From a bacterium (GTDB lineage Bacteria > Desulfobacterota > Deferrisomatia > Deferrisomatales > Deferrisomataceae): a stretch of 64,000 bases of DNA. A program made the translations under genes and the position numbers. Position 1 is the stretch's first letter; every line of letters starts with the position of its first letter. Below are positions 1 to 8,324 of the stretch, in pieces. Location of the stretch: positions 114,721 to 178,720 of the forward strand of contig JALUTY010000122.1 of the NCBI GenBank assembly GCA_027021615.1, written 5' to 3'. The notes beneath the pieces are model-generated. The model saw nothing but the letters and a program-made list of their open reading frames with translations. It ran no database searches and had not been told where the DNA came from.

Positions 1-1554
1 CTTCTCCACCTGTTCGGCCGAACGGTTCACCTGCACGGCCACGTCGTTGATGTCGGTGATGGTCAGGACCAGCTGCTCCCCGGCGGTCGCCTGCTGCTGG
101 GTGGCCACTGTGATCTCCTTGGCCGACTCCTTGGTCTGGCGCACCAGCTCGAGGATCGTCTCCAGGCTCTCGCCGATCTGGTCCACCCGTTCGGCCCCCG
201 CGCGGACGGTGGTCGTGCCCTTCTCGGTGGTGAGCAGGGTGGTGTTCACCGAGTTTTGGATCTCCTCCACCAGGGCCTTGATCTGGCCGGTGGCCTCCAC
301 CGTGCGTTGGGCTAGGCGACGGACCTCGCCGGCCACCACCCCGAACCGCTTCCCGTGTTCCCCCGCGCCCGCGGCCTCGATGGCCGCGTTGACCGCCAGC
401 AGATGGGTCTGCTCGCTGATCTCGTCGATGATGTCCACGATGCCGCCGATCTTTTGGGACTTCTTCCCCAGGTCCAGCATGGAGGCCGCGATCGCGCCCA
501 CCTGCCCCTTGACCTCCTTCATGCCGGCCACGGCCTCCTGCACCGCGTCGCGGCCCCGCACACAGGCGTTGAAGGTCTCCTCCGCCACCTGCTCCACACT
601 CTCCACGTTGGCCGAGATCTCGTTGGAGGTGGCCGCGATCTCTTCGGCCGTGGTGGTGGCCTCCTGCACGGCCGAGGCCTGCTCCGCTGCTCCGCTCGAC
701 TGCTCCATGGCGATGGTCACCAGGTTCTCGCTGGATCGGTGGAGGTCCTCCACAGCCTCGGCCAGGGCCGAGGCCACCGATGAGGCCCGCTGGAGGCTCT
801 CCCTCAGGTGGGAGCGCAGCGTGTTCAGGTGGCCCCCCAATCGGGCCATCTCGTCCTCCCCCCGGATCGTCAGCTCCCGGGTGAGGTCGCCGTCGGCCAT
901 GCGACGGGCCGCCTCCTCCAGTCGGTACACCGGCTTGAGCACCAGAAGCCGCAGGCTCCCGACCACCACGGCCACCACCACGGCCACGGTCAGGGCGAAC
1001 AACACCAGCAGGCGGTTACGGATGCCAAAGAGCTGGTCCTCGAAGTCGGAGAAGTCGAACCCGATCAAGATCGCTCCCAGGTAGGGGCCGTCGGAGGTGT
1101 GGCAGGTGCTGCACACGCCCTGGTTCTGCAGGGGCACCGCGTTGGTCACGTGGCCGGATCGTCGGGTCTCCAACAGCCCGGTGGCGCCGGCGCCGGCCTG
1201 CACGAGCCGGGCGAGCTCGGGGTCGTCGAGTTTCTTGCCGATCTCGCCCGGCCTGCCGCTGTAGCGCACCGTCCCGTCGGGTTGAACTACCCGTAGGGCC
1301 TCGATGCCCGCGGTGGACACGGCATTCTCGAGGATCTTCTGGAGCTCCTCCATCTTGCCCTCCACCATGGAGAATAGCAGCGTGTTGTACACGAAGGTGG
1401 CGAAGCCTTGGTTGGTGCGCTCCTGGAGCTCGATCACGGTCCGCCGCTGCACCCAAGCGGTGTAGGCGCTGGCCAGGCCCAGCAGGATCACCATGGCCAC
1501 GGCCGTGGAGACCGCGATCTTTGTCGACAAGCTCTTCCGGAACGAGCCGATCAT
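1..1554 (-). CDS. Methyl-accepting chemotaxis protein with periplasmic c-type heme motif (3' end outside window)
   Basis: Chemoreceptor that passes a periplasmic signal to the CheA/CheW array. The 518 codons in the window show an N-terminal membrane segment (about residues 8-30), a periplasmic domain, a second membrane segment (about 185-207), a HAMP region and the methyl-accepting helices with the hairpin around EISEQTHLLAVNAAIEAA. The periplasmic domain contains CSTCH (Cys148-His152), a c-type heme site; heme-binding receptors of this kind are known in Geobacter. The start is ATG at 1554 with AAGGAGAG just upstream. It follows cheR and cheW on the same strand, so adaptor, methyltransferase and receptor form one unit; no cheA is present here. 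The C-terminus lies beyond base 1. Receptor identity is certain; heme attachment is inferred. Confidence 0.93.
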   Translation of the reverse strand, partial: MIGSFRKSLSTKIAVSTAVAMVILLGLASAYTAWVQRRTVIELQERTNQGFATFVYNTLLFSMVEGKMEELQKILENAVSTAGIEALRVVQPDGTVRYSGRPGEIGKKLDDPELARLVQAGAGATGLLETRRSGHVTNAVPLQNQGVCSTCHTSDGPYLGAILIGFDFSDFEDQLFGIRNRLLVLFALTVAVVVAVVVGSLRLLVLKPVYRLEEAARRMADGDLTRELTIRGEDEMARLGGHLNTLRSHLRESLQRASSVASALAEAVEDLHRSSENLVTIAMEQSSGAAEQASAVQEATTTAEEIAATSNEISANVESVEQVAEETFNACVRGRDAVQEAVAGMKEVKGQVGAIAASMLDLGKKSQKIGGIVDIIDEISEQTHLLAVNAAIEAAGAGEHGKRFGVVAGEVRRLAQRTVEATGQIKALVEEIQNSVNTTLLTTEKGTTTVRAGAERVDQIGESLETILELVRQTKESAKEITVATQQQATAGEQLVLTITDINDVAVQVNRSAEQVEK

Positions 1555-1624
1555 GGATCTCTCCTTCGCGGTAGTCAGGGTTCGGAAGACAGGGAGCGCA
1601 GGGCTGGATCCCTCGCACGCCGGC

Positions 1625-2209
1625 TCATTCGGTCCCGTCCCCTGCCTCGCTGCCGTCTGCCGGAACGGCCTCGTCCGGTTGGCGCCGGACGTCGGGCACT
1701 GCCGACCCCTGCACGAGCCCATCGGGGTTGAGAACGGTCACCGGTTCCTGTGCCTGCCACTGCCCCTCCACGGTGCTCTCCGGGGCACCGGCCCACGGCG
1801 CTTCGATCGGTTGAATCTCCTCGGGGGACACCGGCACCACGTCCACGATCCGGTCCACGGTGAACGCGGCCCGTAGGTCTCCGCTCGCCACCAGGACCAG
1901 ATAGCCCCCCGGGCCGCCGCGAGTCCCGGGGATCGCGAGGAACCGGTTCGTGTCCACCACGGACACGACCTCACCCCGCACCCCGGCTACCCCCAAGATG
2001 TACTCTGGCAGGCCGGGCAGCCGGGTGATCCGAGGCCGCCGCACCACGCCGCGCCCAGCTTCGGCCGGCAGAGCAAACCGACGGCCGGCGGACTCGAACA
2101 CCAGGTAAGGGCGACCACCGGCCGGGCCTTCGGCCTCCGTCTGATGCGCCCAGTACTCTGACCGCAGAGCCTCGAGCCAGGCGGCCAGGTCCGTGGACGG
2201 AGACCTCAC
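1625..2209 (-). CDS. cheW: CheW-like adaptor protein
   Basis: A 194-residue adaptor linking receptor and CheA kinase. The CheW beta-barrel spans about residues 33-160, with the segments YLVFESAGRRFALP, LPGLPEYILGVAGVRGEVVSVVD and AAFTVDRIVDVV typical of the family. N- and C-terminal extensions of about 30 residues each flank the core; the C-terminal tail is acidic and probably disordered. The GTG start at 2209 overlaps the cheR stop by four bases (GTGA), indicating translational coupling. The receptor gene starts 70 bases downstream. No CheA is encoded nearby, so it must plug into a kinase encoded elsewhere, which is inference. Confidence 0.88.
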   Translation of the reverse strand: MRSPSTDLAAWLEALRSEYWAHQTEAEGPAGGRPYLVFESAGRRFALPAEAGRGVVRRPRITRLPGLPEYILGVAGVRGEVVSVVDTNRFLAIPGTRGGPGGYLVLVASGDLRAAFTVDRIVDVVPVSPEEIQPIEAPWAGAPESTVEGQWQAQEPVTVLNPDGLVQGSAVPDVRRQPDEAVPADGSEAGDGTE

Positions 2210-4002
2210 GGCTCATCTCTCCTTTCCGGGAGACCCAGGCTGGACTCCAGAATCTCGGCCACGGTCCGGGCCTCCATGCCGCCGGTCATCCACCGAGGCA
2301 CCCGCAGGCCCGAGCGAAGAGCCCGAAGGGCACGGCCCGCCTCGGCAGCCGCTGAGGTCCGATCTCCCCGGCGAAGGAGGATCCACGCCCGATTCACGCG
2401 GGCCATGACGAGGGTCGGGTCTTTGAACAGGGCCTCGTCGTAGCGAATCAGGGCCCCGGCGTCGTCGCCGGAGCGCTCCTGGAGGAGGCCGCACAGGTAG
2501 CACGCCTCGGCCGGGGCCGACGGGGATGCCGCGGCCTGGCGGGCCGCCACCAGGGCCTCCTGCTCCCGCCCCTCGTTGGCGAGGAGCAAGGCCTGGCCAA
2601 CCATGCCCCGAGGGTCGGTGGGGTCGGCATCCAAGAGGCTCTGGAACCGTTCCTGGGCCTTGTCGAACTCCTCGACGTCCAGCAGCGCCAGGCCGGCCCG
2701 GTAGATGGCCTCCGGATCGTCCACCGCTCCCGCCCGCACGCGGCCGGGAGCGGTGGACGGAGGTAGGGATGCTGGGGGGTCGTCCACGCGACGGTAATAA
2801 AAGCATCCCGCGCACCGGACCGGCTCCAGCCCGGGCCTGCGGGGCCAGATCGTCTCCGAAGGGCCCAGGAACAGGGCCCCGTCGGGTTCCAACGAGGCCG
2901 AGAGTAGATCGAGCGTCTCGGCCACGGCCTCCGGGCGGAAATAGATGAGGGTGTTGCGGCAGAACACGGCAGCGAACGGGCCGTCGCGCCGCACCCACTC
3001 CCGGGTGTCGAGGGCGAGCAGGTCCCGGCGTTCGAACCGGACCATTCGCCGCAGGTGGGCCGGCACCTCCCAGCCGTCCCCCCAGGGGCGGAGATGCCGG
3101 CGGAGAACCTCGGGGGGGATGTTGCGGACGGCCCGCTGGCCGTAACGTCCCCGGCGTGCCCGGGCGAGGCTCGGTGCGTGGTTGTCGGTGGCCACGATCT
3201 CCACCGGTGGCTCGGCTCCGAGCACCTCGAGGCAGGCGATGGCCAAGGAGTAAGGCTCCTCGCCCGAGGCGCAGCCGGCGGACCAGATCTTCGCGGGCCG
3301 GCCCCGCAGCCGAGGGAGCACCTCGCTCATCAGGGCCGTGAACTGACCGGCGTGTCGCCAGAAATGGGTTTCGTTCACGGCGAGCAGAAGGGTCAGGGCG
3401 TCAAGCTCCTGGGCGCGAAACCGGGCCGAGGCGAGGCGGCGCAGGTAGGTCTGGGCCGTGGGCAGCAACCGGGCCACCAGCCGAACCCCCACGGCCTCCG
3501 CCAGGGCCCGGCGCCGGTCGGCCCGGATGGCCAGGCCTCGGTGCTGCTCCACCAACGCGGCGACCTGCGTGAGCTCTCGTGGGCCGGGGTCGGCTGCCGC
3601 CAACGGCCAGGCGCGGGCGAAGGCCGGCCACTCCCGGGCGGCCGCCAGCACGGCCGAGGCCAAGGAGCGGGGGTCGACGTCTTCCGAGAAGGCCTGGTAG
3701 ACCCGGGGCTCCAGGTCCGTGGCAGAGGGAGCGGGGCACACCAGGATCACGGCCGGGGGGGGCGTGGCCCGGCTGCGGGTCCATTCCAGGGGCCCCCGGA
3801 GGCAAGCGGGGTCTGCCGTGCACACCACGGCCACGGGCAGATCTCCGGCCAGGGCCTGGTCCAGAGCCTCGGCAGCCGAGGCTCGCACCCCGATTCGGCT
3901 CAGTGCCTCGGCCACACGCCGCGCCTCGGCTGGCCGGTCGGCGGCCACCCACGCCAGGGGGGTGGGAGGAGAGTCAAGGAGGGGCGGTGCGGCCAGGTTC
4001 AC
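2206..4002 (-). CDS. cheR: CheR-type receptor methyltransferase with C-terminal TPR repeats
   Basis: SAM-dependent glutamate methyltransferase for receptor adaptation, 598 residues against about 280 for a plain CheR. An N-terminal receiver-like alpha/beta region (about 1-125) lacks a clear phospho-acceptor. The CheR domain (about 140-400) shows NETHFWR, SAGCASGEEPYS and CRNTLIYF, close to the usual NETxFFR, SxGCSxGEEPYS and CRNVLIYF. The C-terminal part (about 430-580) holds TPR-like helices. CheR-TPR fusions are common in dedicated chemosensory clusters. The start is GTG at 4002, 29 bases inside the end of the CorC-like gene. It probably serves the neighbouring heme receptor. Confidence 0.9.
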   Translation of the reverse strand: MNLAAPPLLDSPPTPLAWVAADRPAEARRVAEALSRIGVRASAAEALDQALAGDLPVAVVCTADPACLRGPLEWTRSRATPPPAVILVCPAPSATDLEPRVYQAFSEDVDPRSLASAVLAAAREWPAFARAWPLAAADPGPRELTQVAALVEQHRGLAIRADRRRALAEAVGVRLVARLLPTAQTYLRRLASARFRAQELDALTLLLAVNETHFWRHAGQFTALMSEVLPRLRGRPAKIWSAGCASGEEPYSLAIACLEVLGAEPPVEIVATDNHAPSLARARRGRYGQRAVRNIPPEVLRRHLRPWGDGWEVPAHLRRMVRFERRDLLALDTREWVRRDGPFAAVFCRNTLIYFRPEAVAETLDLLSASLEPDGALFLGPSETIWPRRPGLEPVRCAGCFYYRRVDDPPASLPPSTAPGRVRAGAVDDPEAIYRAGLALLDVEEFDKAQERFQSLLDADPTDPRGMVGQALLLANEGREQEALVAARQAAASPSAPAEACYLCGLLQERSGDDAGALIRYDEALFKDPTLVMARVNRAWILLRRGDRTSAAAEAGRALRALRSGLRVPRWMTGGMEARTVAEILESSLGLPERRDEP

Positions 4003-4843
4003 CTGCGGACGCTTCCTCGTTGGGGGGGCGACGGATCAAGACCTCTTTGACCCGCCTCTTATCGGCGTCGCGCACGGTGAACTCAAGTCCGCGGTAACGG
4101 AAGGCTTCTCCGGGGCGGGGAATCCGCCCCAACACGTGGAACACCAGGCCCCCCACCGTCTCGAACTCCTGGGTGTCCAGCTCCAGCCCCAGGAGGTTCT
4201 CGAGCCTCTCCATTTCGACCCGGCCCGAGACCCGAAGCCCCTCTCGGGTCTCCCGGACCTCGCCGTCCAGCTCGGGCTCGTCCTCGATCTCCCCCACGAT
4301 CTCCTCGACCACATCCGAGGGGGTCACCAGCCCGGAGACCCCCCCGTACTCGTCCACGGCCAGGATCAAGGGGACCCGGTTGCGTTTGAACTCCTCGAGC
4401 AACGCCTCTAGGGTCAGGGTCTCGGGCACGAACACCGCGGGCCGGCACAACGGCTCCAAGGGAGGGAAGGGTGGCTTCGTGCCCCAGTACCGCAGGACGT
4501 CGCGGGCCGTCACAAACCCGATCACCTGGTCGAGAGTGTCCTGGTACACCGGGATCCGGGAGTGGCCCTCTTCCACCATCCGTCGGACCAGCTCTGGGAG
4601 CGGCTCGTCCCGGGCCACGGCCACGATCTCGGTGCGGGGCACCATGATCTCCCGGACCCGGGTGCGGCGCAGGGCGAGGACCGAGAGGAGCATCTCCTCC
4701 TCCTCGGGCTGGAGAACGCCCTCGGCCGTGCCCTCCTCGATCAGGTCCTCCATCTGCTGCACCAGGTCCCGCCGGGGCCGGAGCCGACGTCGGATCCATT
4801 CGAGGAGGATCCCCAGGGGGGTGGGGCGGGACTCGGCCTTCAT
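3974..4843 (-). CDS. corC: CorC/HlyC-type CBS-pair protein, probable magnesium/cobalt efflux or divalent-cation factor
   Basis: A 289-residue soluble protein of the CorC/YbeX family. It has a short basic helical N-terminus, REIMVPRTEIVAV opening the first CBS motif (about 65-120), a second CBS motif around VDEYGGVSGLVTPSDVVEEI (about 145-190) and a C-terminal CorC_HlyC transporter-associated domain (about 205-280, ending LEFTVRDADKRRVKEVLI). The order ybeY-dgkA-corC is common in many proteobacteria. The ATG at 4843 overlaps the upstream stop by four bases. A longer in-frame reading extends further 5', but it only covers the previous gene and has low-complexity composition, so I reject it. Family call firm; physiological substrate uncertain. 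Confidence 0.9.
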   Translation of the reverse strand: MKAESRPTPLGILLEWIRRRLRPRRDLVQQMEDLIEEGTAEGVLQPEEEEMLLSVLALRRTRVREIMVPRTEIVAVARDEPLPELVRRMVEEGHSRIPVYQDTLDQVIGFVTARDVLRYWGTKPPFPPLEPLCRPAVFVPETLTLEALLEEFKRNRVPLILAVDEYGGVSGLVTPSDVVEEIVGEIEDEPELDGEVRETREGLRVSGRVEMERLENLLGLELDTQEFETVGGLVFHVLGRIPRPGEAFRYRGLEFTVRDADKRRVKEVLIRRPPNEEASAGEPGRTAPP

Positions 4844-5547
4844 GGCATTCCCCCCGGCAGGACCAGGTAGTGAAGGGCCAGGGCCAGACCAGCACCCAGC
4901 GCCCCGCCGGCCAGGACCTCGCCCCGGGAATGGATCCGCAGAAGGAGCCGGCTGTGGCTCACCATGAGGGCCAGCAGCCCGGCCAGGGCGGCCACCATCC
5001 AGTCCCGCGTGTGCAAGGTGAGAAGGGTCGCCACGGCGAACGAGACCGCCGCGTGGCCCGAAGGAAAGCCGCCGTGAAGGGGCGCGCCCCGCCCCAGGAG
5101 GGCCTTCAGCAGCACCACGGCCACGATCACGGTCAGGAGGATCGCGGCCGCGGCCATGGGACCGGCCGGCCCGGTGGGCAGGGCCGCCCCGAACTGGGAC
5201 AGACGCGGCCCGAGGACCACCCACCCCACGGCGGCCGCGCCGAACGAGGCCACGAGCACGGCTCCGGCAGCCACGTCCTTGGCCGAGCGGGCCAGAGGGT
5301 CGTACCGGGGGCAGGCCAGGTCCACCAGGGACTCGAAGGCGGTGTTGATGAGCTCGGCTACGAGCACCAGCCCGGCCGCCAGGCACAGCAGCGCGAACTC
5401 CCCCGGCGTGACCCCCAGCCGGGGCGCGAGCACCAGGACGCCCAGCGCGGCCAAGGAGTGCCACCGCATGTGCCGCTGGGTGCGCACCGCCTCGAGCACC
5501 CCCTCCACGGCGCAGTTCAGGGTTTCGAGCCAGGTCTCAGGTTTCAC
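4840..5547 (-). CDS. DgkA-type diacylglycerol kinase fused to a PAP2 phosphatase domain
   Basis: A 235-residue membrane protein joining two lipid-phosphate activities. The N-terminal half (about 1-115) is a DgkA-like kinase with the signature ELINTAFESLVDL followed by SAKDVAAGAV. The C-terminal half (about 130-235) is a PAP2 phosphatase with PSGHAAVSFA and SRLLLRIHSRGEVLAGG, where the histidines are catalytic. About six to eight hydrophobic segments are visible by eye. The fusion could phosphorylate undecaprenol or diacylglycerol and dephosphorylate the product, so net direction is unclear. It starts with GTG at 5547, overlapping the ybeY stop by 11 bases, and its own stop overlaps corC by four. 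Confidence 0.85.
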   Translation of the reverse strand: MKPETWLETLNCAVEGVLEAVRTQRHMRWHSLAALGVLVLAPRLGVTPGEFALLCLAAGLVLVAELINTAFESLVDLACPRYDPLARSAKDVAAGAVLVASFGAAAVGWVVLGPRLSQFGAALPTGPAGPMAAAAILLTVIVAVVLLKALLGRGAPLHGGFPSGHAAVSFAVATLLTLHTRDWMVAALAGLLALMVSHSRLLLRIHSRGEVLAGGALGAGLALALHYLVLPGGMP

Positions 5548-5983
5548 GTCGGATCCGCTCGAACAGCTCCTCCTGCCGGGCCTCCATCTCGGCCGCCCGG
5601 TGGGCCTGGTCCCCCTCGTGATCGTACCCCAGCAGATGCAGGAGGCCGTGCAGACACAGGTAGAACACCATGTCCTCCAAGGACCAGCCGGCCTCCTCGG
5701 CCTCGCGGGCCGCAGTGTCCAGGCTGACCACCACGTCCCCCAGCACGGCCGGGTCCACCGCCCCGGTCTCCCCCTCGCGTTGGGAGAAGCTGATCACGTT
5801 CGTGGGCGAGTCAAGTCCGAAATGGGTGCGGTGCAGGTCCTGGATGTCTCCGTCGGAGCACAGCCACACCGAGAGCTCGGTGGACGGTTCACAGCCCGAG
5901 GCGTTTAAGGCGCTCTCCAGGCGCCTCCGGAGCCGCTCCTCGCCGATCCGCTCCGGTCGGTCGTTTCGGATCCAGATGTCCAT
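5537..5983 (-). CDS. ybeY: YbeY endoribonuclease, 16S rRNA maturation
   Basis: A 148-residue metal-dependent single-strand RNase that matures the 16S rRNA 3' end and helps ribosome quality control. The zinc signature HGLLHLLGYDHEGD lies near residues 112-125, and the family segment TNVISFSQRE precedes it. ATG at 5983 is chosen because MDIWIRND gives the family's first beta strand; an earlier start would only add low-complexity sequence antisense to nothing conserved. The first 95 bases lie inside the 3' end of the pgpH gene, an unusually long overlap for neighbouring real genes. Confidence 0.93.
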   Translation of the reverse strand: MDIWIRNDRPERIGEERLRRRLESALNASGCEPSTELSVWLCSDGDIQDLHRTHFGLDSPTNVISFSQREGETGAVDPAVLGDVVVSLDTAAREAEEAGWSLEDMVFYLCLHGLLHLLGYDHEGDQAHRAAEMEARQEELFERIRRET

Positions 5984-8186
5984 CGCTGCGGCGTTCCTTA
6001 TGGGCCAAAAGCGGATAGTCGATCCGCTGGTGATGGATCCCGCTAAGGATGCGGGCGAACGCGCCTGCGATCCGGTGCAGGTCCCTGAGGGTGAGGTCGC
6101 ACCCGTCGAGCTGGCCGTCGGCAAAGGTGCGATTGATGATGTTCTGGACCATGCCTTGGATCCGGGCCGGCCGCAGATCGGGCAGGGTGCGCGACGCCGC
6201 CTCCACCGCGTCGGCCAGCAGCACCAGGCCGGCCTCCCGGGTCTGGGGCTTGGGGCCGGGGTACCGGTAGTCGGTTTCGTGAACCTCGTCGTCCCTCTGC
6301 CGGGCGGCCTTGTCGTGGAAGTACCGGATCAGCCCGGTGCCGTGGTGCTGCTGGAGAATTGCCTCGATCTCTCGGCCCAGGCGGTGGCGGCGGGCCAGCT
6401 CGACCCCCTCCTTCACGTGGGAGGTCAGGATCAGGCTCGAAAGCCGCGGAGCCAGACGGTCGTGGGGGTTTCGGCCGTGGGGCTGGTTCTCGATGAAGTA
6501 GGCCGGTTTGGAGAGCTTGCCCACGTCGTGGTAGTAGGAGGCCACCGTGGCCAGCAGGGCCCGGGCCCCGATGGCCTCGGCGCCGGCCTTGGCCAGGGTG
6601 CCGGTGACCAGGGAATGATGGTAGGTGCCCGGAGCCCGGAGCATCAGGTCCCGGAGCAGCGGGTGGTCAAGGCTCGCCAGCTCCGTGAGGCGCAGATCCG
6701 TGGTGTACCCCAGCACGAGCTCGGCCAAGAATACCAGGAGCAGGGAGAGCGCCCCCGCGCCCAGCCCCCCGCCCACGGCCCACAGGGCGTCCCACCCGAT
6801 CTGGCCCGGCAGCGCCTCGGCCGCGAGCCCGAACCCGGCCGCCACCCCCGCCTGGGCCACCCCCGCCCACAGCCCCGCCCGCAGGTAGGCAGCCCGCCGG
6901 CCTGCCCGGCCCACGCCGTGGGCACCCACGAGCCCCCCGGCCAGGAACACGCCCGCAGCCTCCAGCGGCACGGGGGTGCCGAGACCGCCCAGCACCGACA
7001 GGGGAACAGCCAGCAGCAGGGCGGTCTCAGAGTTCAGGACCGCCCGCACGGTCAGTACCCCCGCGGCCATCGGTACCCCCAGCACCGCAGCCCCCAGTCC
7101 GCCGGGCACCGAGGCCGCGGCTGCCAGGGCGAGCCAGGCGCGCTCCAGGGCCGCCAGCACGAGGAGAGTCGCGCCCAGCAGGACCCGGTCTCGGGGCGCG
7201 CTCCGGAACTTCTTGACGTTGCGGCGGCCGAACTCGAAGGGGATCCAGATCCCCAGGCACCACAGGGCCACGAGCCCGATCCCCCGCCGCCAGGCGCTTC
7301 CGGTGTCTGCCAGACGGGCGTGGGCCAGCAGACGCCGGGCCTGTTCCGGGCTCACCCGGTCCCCCTCCCGCACGATCATCTCCCCCTGCCGGATCAGATA
7401 CCGGACTGGGGGCACCAGATCCCGGGCCTCTTTGCGACGGCGGGCGGTCTGCTCTCCGTTGCGGGCCACGTTCGGTCGCAGCACCTTCCGGGCCAGGGCC
7501 AGGGCCAGGCGCTCGGGTCCGGCGGCTCCTTTCGGTGCCAGCCCGTCCCGGGCCTCGTCCAACCCGAGCGGCATCAAGGCCGGCGTGAGGGGGGTCTCGG
7601 CGCGGGTGCGCAGGTCCCGCAGGATTCTTGGGCGGTCCCGGAGGAAAGGGGTGGGGTCCGCCACGATGCCCCGGGCGAACCGGGGTTGCAGCAGACGCCG
7701 GACCTGGTCCAGGAGCCCGTCGCGCTCGGCCGGGTTCGTGAGGCTCCGGATCTGTTCGGCCGAGATCGGAACCCCCAAACGGCTTTGGGCCTCGGCGGCC
7801 AGAGCCTCCCAGTTCGGAGGCTCCGGACCGTTGGGGCCCACGGGCGAGGGCCGGGGAAGTCGGTCCACCAAGGCTGCCGCCTCCTCCAACGCCTCGGCCA
7901 ACAGGTCGGGGTCCCGGTCGAACACCTCGGGTGCTTGGTCGGCGGCTTGGGCCCTGCGGGCCTCGGTGGCGGCCTCGTCCGGCAAGGTGAAGTCCCTTTG
8001 GGCCTTCACGTTCTCCCGGGCGACCTCGCCCGGTGCGTACACGGGGACCCGCTTGGCAAAGGGAAGTCCGGTCACCACCGCGGCCAGGGATGCCAGCCCC
8101 AGGAGCAGCAGCGTCGAGGCGGCGCGTCGCCGGGCGGGGGAACCGGTAGAGGTGCCGGACCGGCGGGTGGGTCGGGATGGGAACAT
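5889..8186 (-). CDS. PgpH-type membrane HD phosphodiesterase (7TMR-HDED/HD), probable c-di-AMP hydrolase
   Basis: A 765-residue membrane protein. It has a short basic N-terminus, one membrane segment (about 26-45), a large extracytoplasmic 7TMR-HDED domain (about 46-300) with VYAPGEVARENVKAQRDF, a block of about six to seven membrane helices (about 315-490) and a cytoplasmic HD domain with YYHDVGKLSKPAYF near residue 550. In PgpH of Listeria this architecture hydrolyses c-di-AMP. PgpH followed by ybeY is a conserved order. The C-terminal 30 residues are proline/arginine-rich and encoded within ybeY. No diadenylate cyclase is in the window, so the substrate is inferred from family. Confidence 0.88.
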   Translation of the reverse strand: MFPSRPTRRSGTSTGSPARRRAASTLLLLGLASLAAVVTGLPFAKRVPVYAPGEVARENVKAQRDFTLPDEAATEARRAQAADQAPEVFDRDPDLLAEALEEAAALVDRLPRPSPVGPNGPEPPNWEALAAEAQSRLGVPISAEQIRSLTNPAERDGLLDQVRRLLQPRFARGIVADPTPFLRDRPRILRDLRTRAETPLTPALMPLGLDEARDGLAPKGAAGPERLALALARKVLRPNVARNGEQTARRRKEARDLVPPVRYLIRQGEMIVREGDRVSPEQARRLLAHARLADTGSAWRRGIGLVALWCLGIWIPFEFGRRNVKKFRSAPRDRVLLGATLLVLAALERAWLALAAAASVPGGLGAAVLGVPMAAGVLTVRAVLNSETALLLAVPLSVLGGLGTPVPLEAAGVFLAGGLVGAHGVGRAGRRAAYLRAGLWAGVAQAGVAAGFGLAAEALPGQIGWDALWAVGGGLGAGALSLLLVFLAELVLGYTTDLRLTELASLDHPLLRDLMLRAPGTYHHSLVTGTLAKAGAEAIGARALLATVASYYHDVGKLSKPAYFIENQPHGRNPHDRLAPRLSSLILTSHVKEGVELARRHRLGREIEAILQQHHGTGLIRYFHDKAARQRDDEVHETDYRYPGPKPQTREAGLVLLADAVEAASRTLPDLRPARIQGMVQNIINRTFADGQLDGCDLTLRDLHRIAGAFARILSGIHHQRIDYPLLAHKERRSDGHLDPKRPTGADRRGAAPEAPGERLKRLGL

Positions 8187-8262
8187 GGAGCCTCCGGGTC
8201 AGGGCATGCTAAGACACGGTCGGAGGGGAGTCAAGGGCGCGGGGATCCGCCAGAAACAGCGG

Positions 8263-8291
8263 TTGTTTCGGTCGGGTTCCTGTGGTACGGT
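8263..8291 (+). promoter_or_regulatory. Candidate sigma-70-like promoter
   Basis: TTGTTT (8263-8268) and TACGGT (8286-8291) are separated by 17 bases in the gap between divergent genes and sit 34 bases before the GTG at 8325. The match is weak and was found by eye only. Confidence 0.3.
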
Positions 8292-8324
8292 TTCGTAAAT
8301 CCTCTGGAAATAAGGAGGTTGTCC

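Noticed and set aside
47..1084. Plus-strand open frame opposite the chemoreceptor
   Set aside because: The minus strand reads as a complete methyl-accepting protein with all hallmarks; the plus translation is Ser/Arg-rich without motifs.
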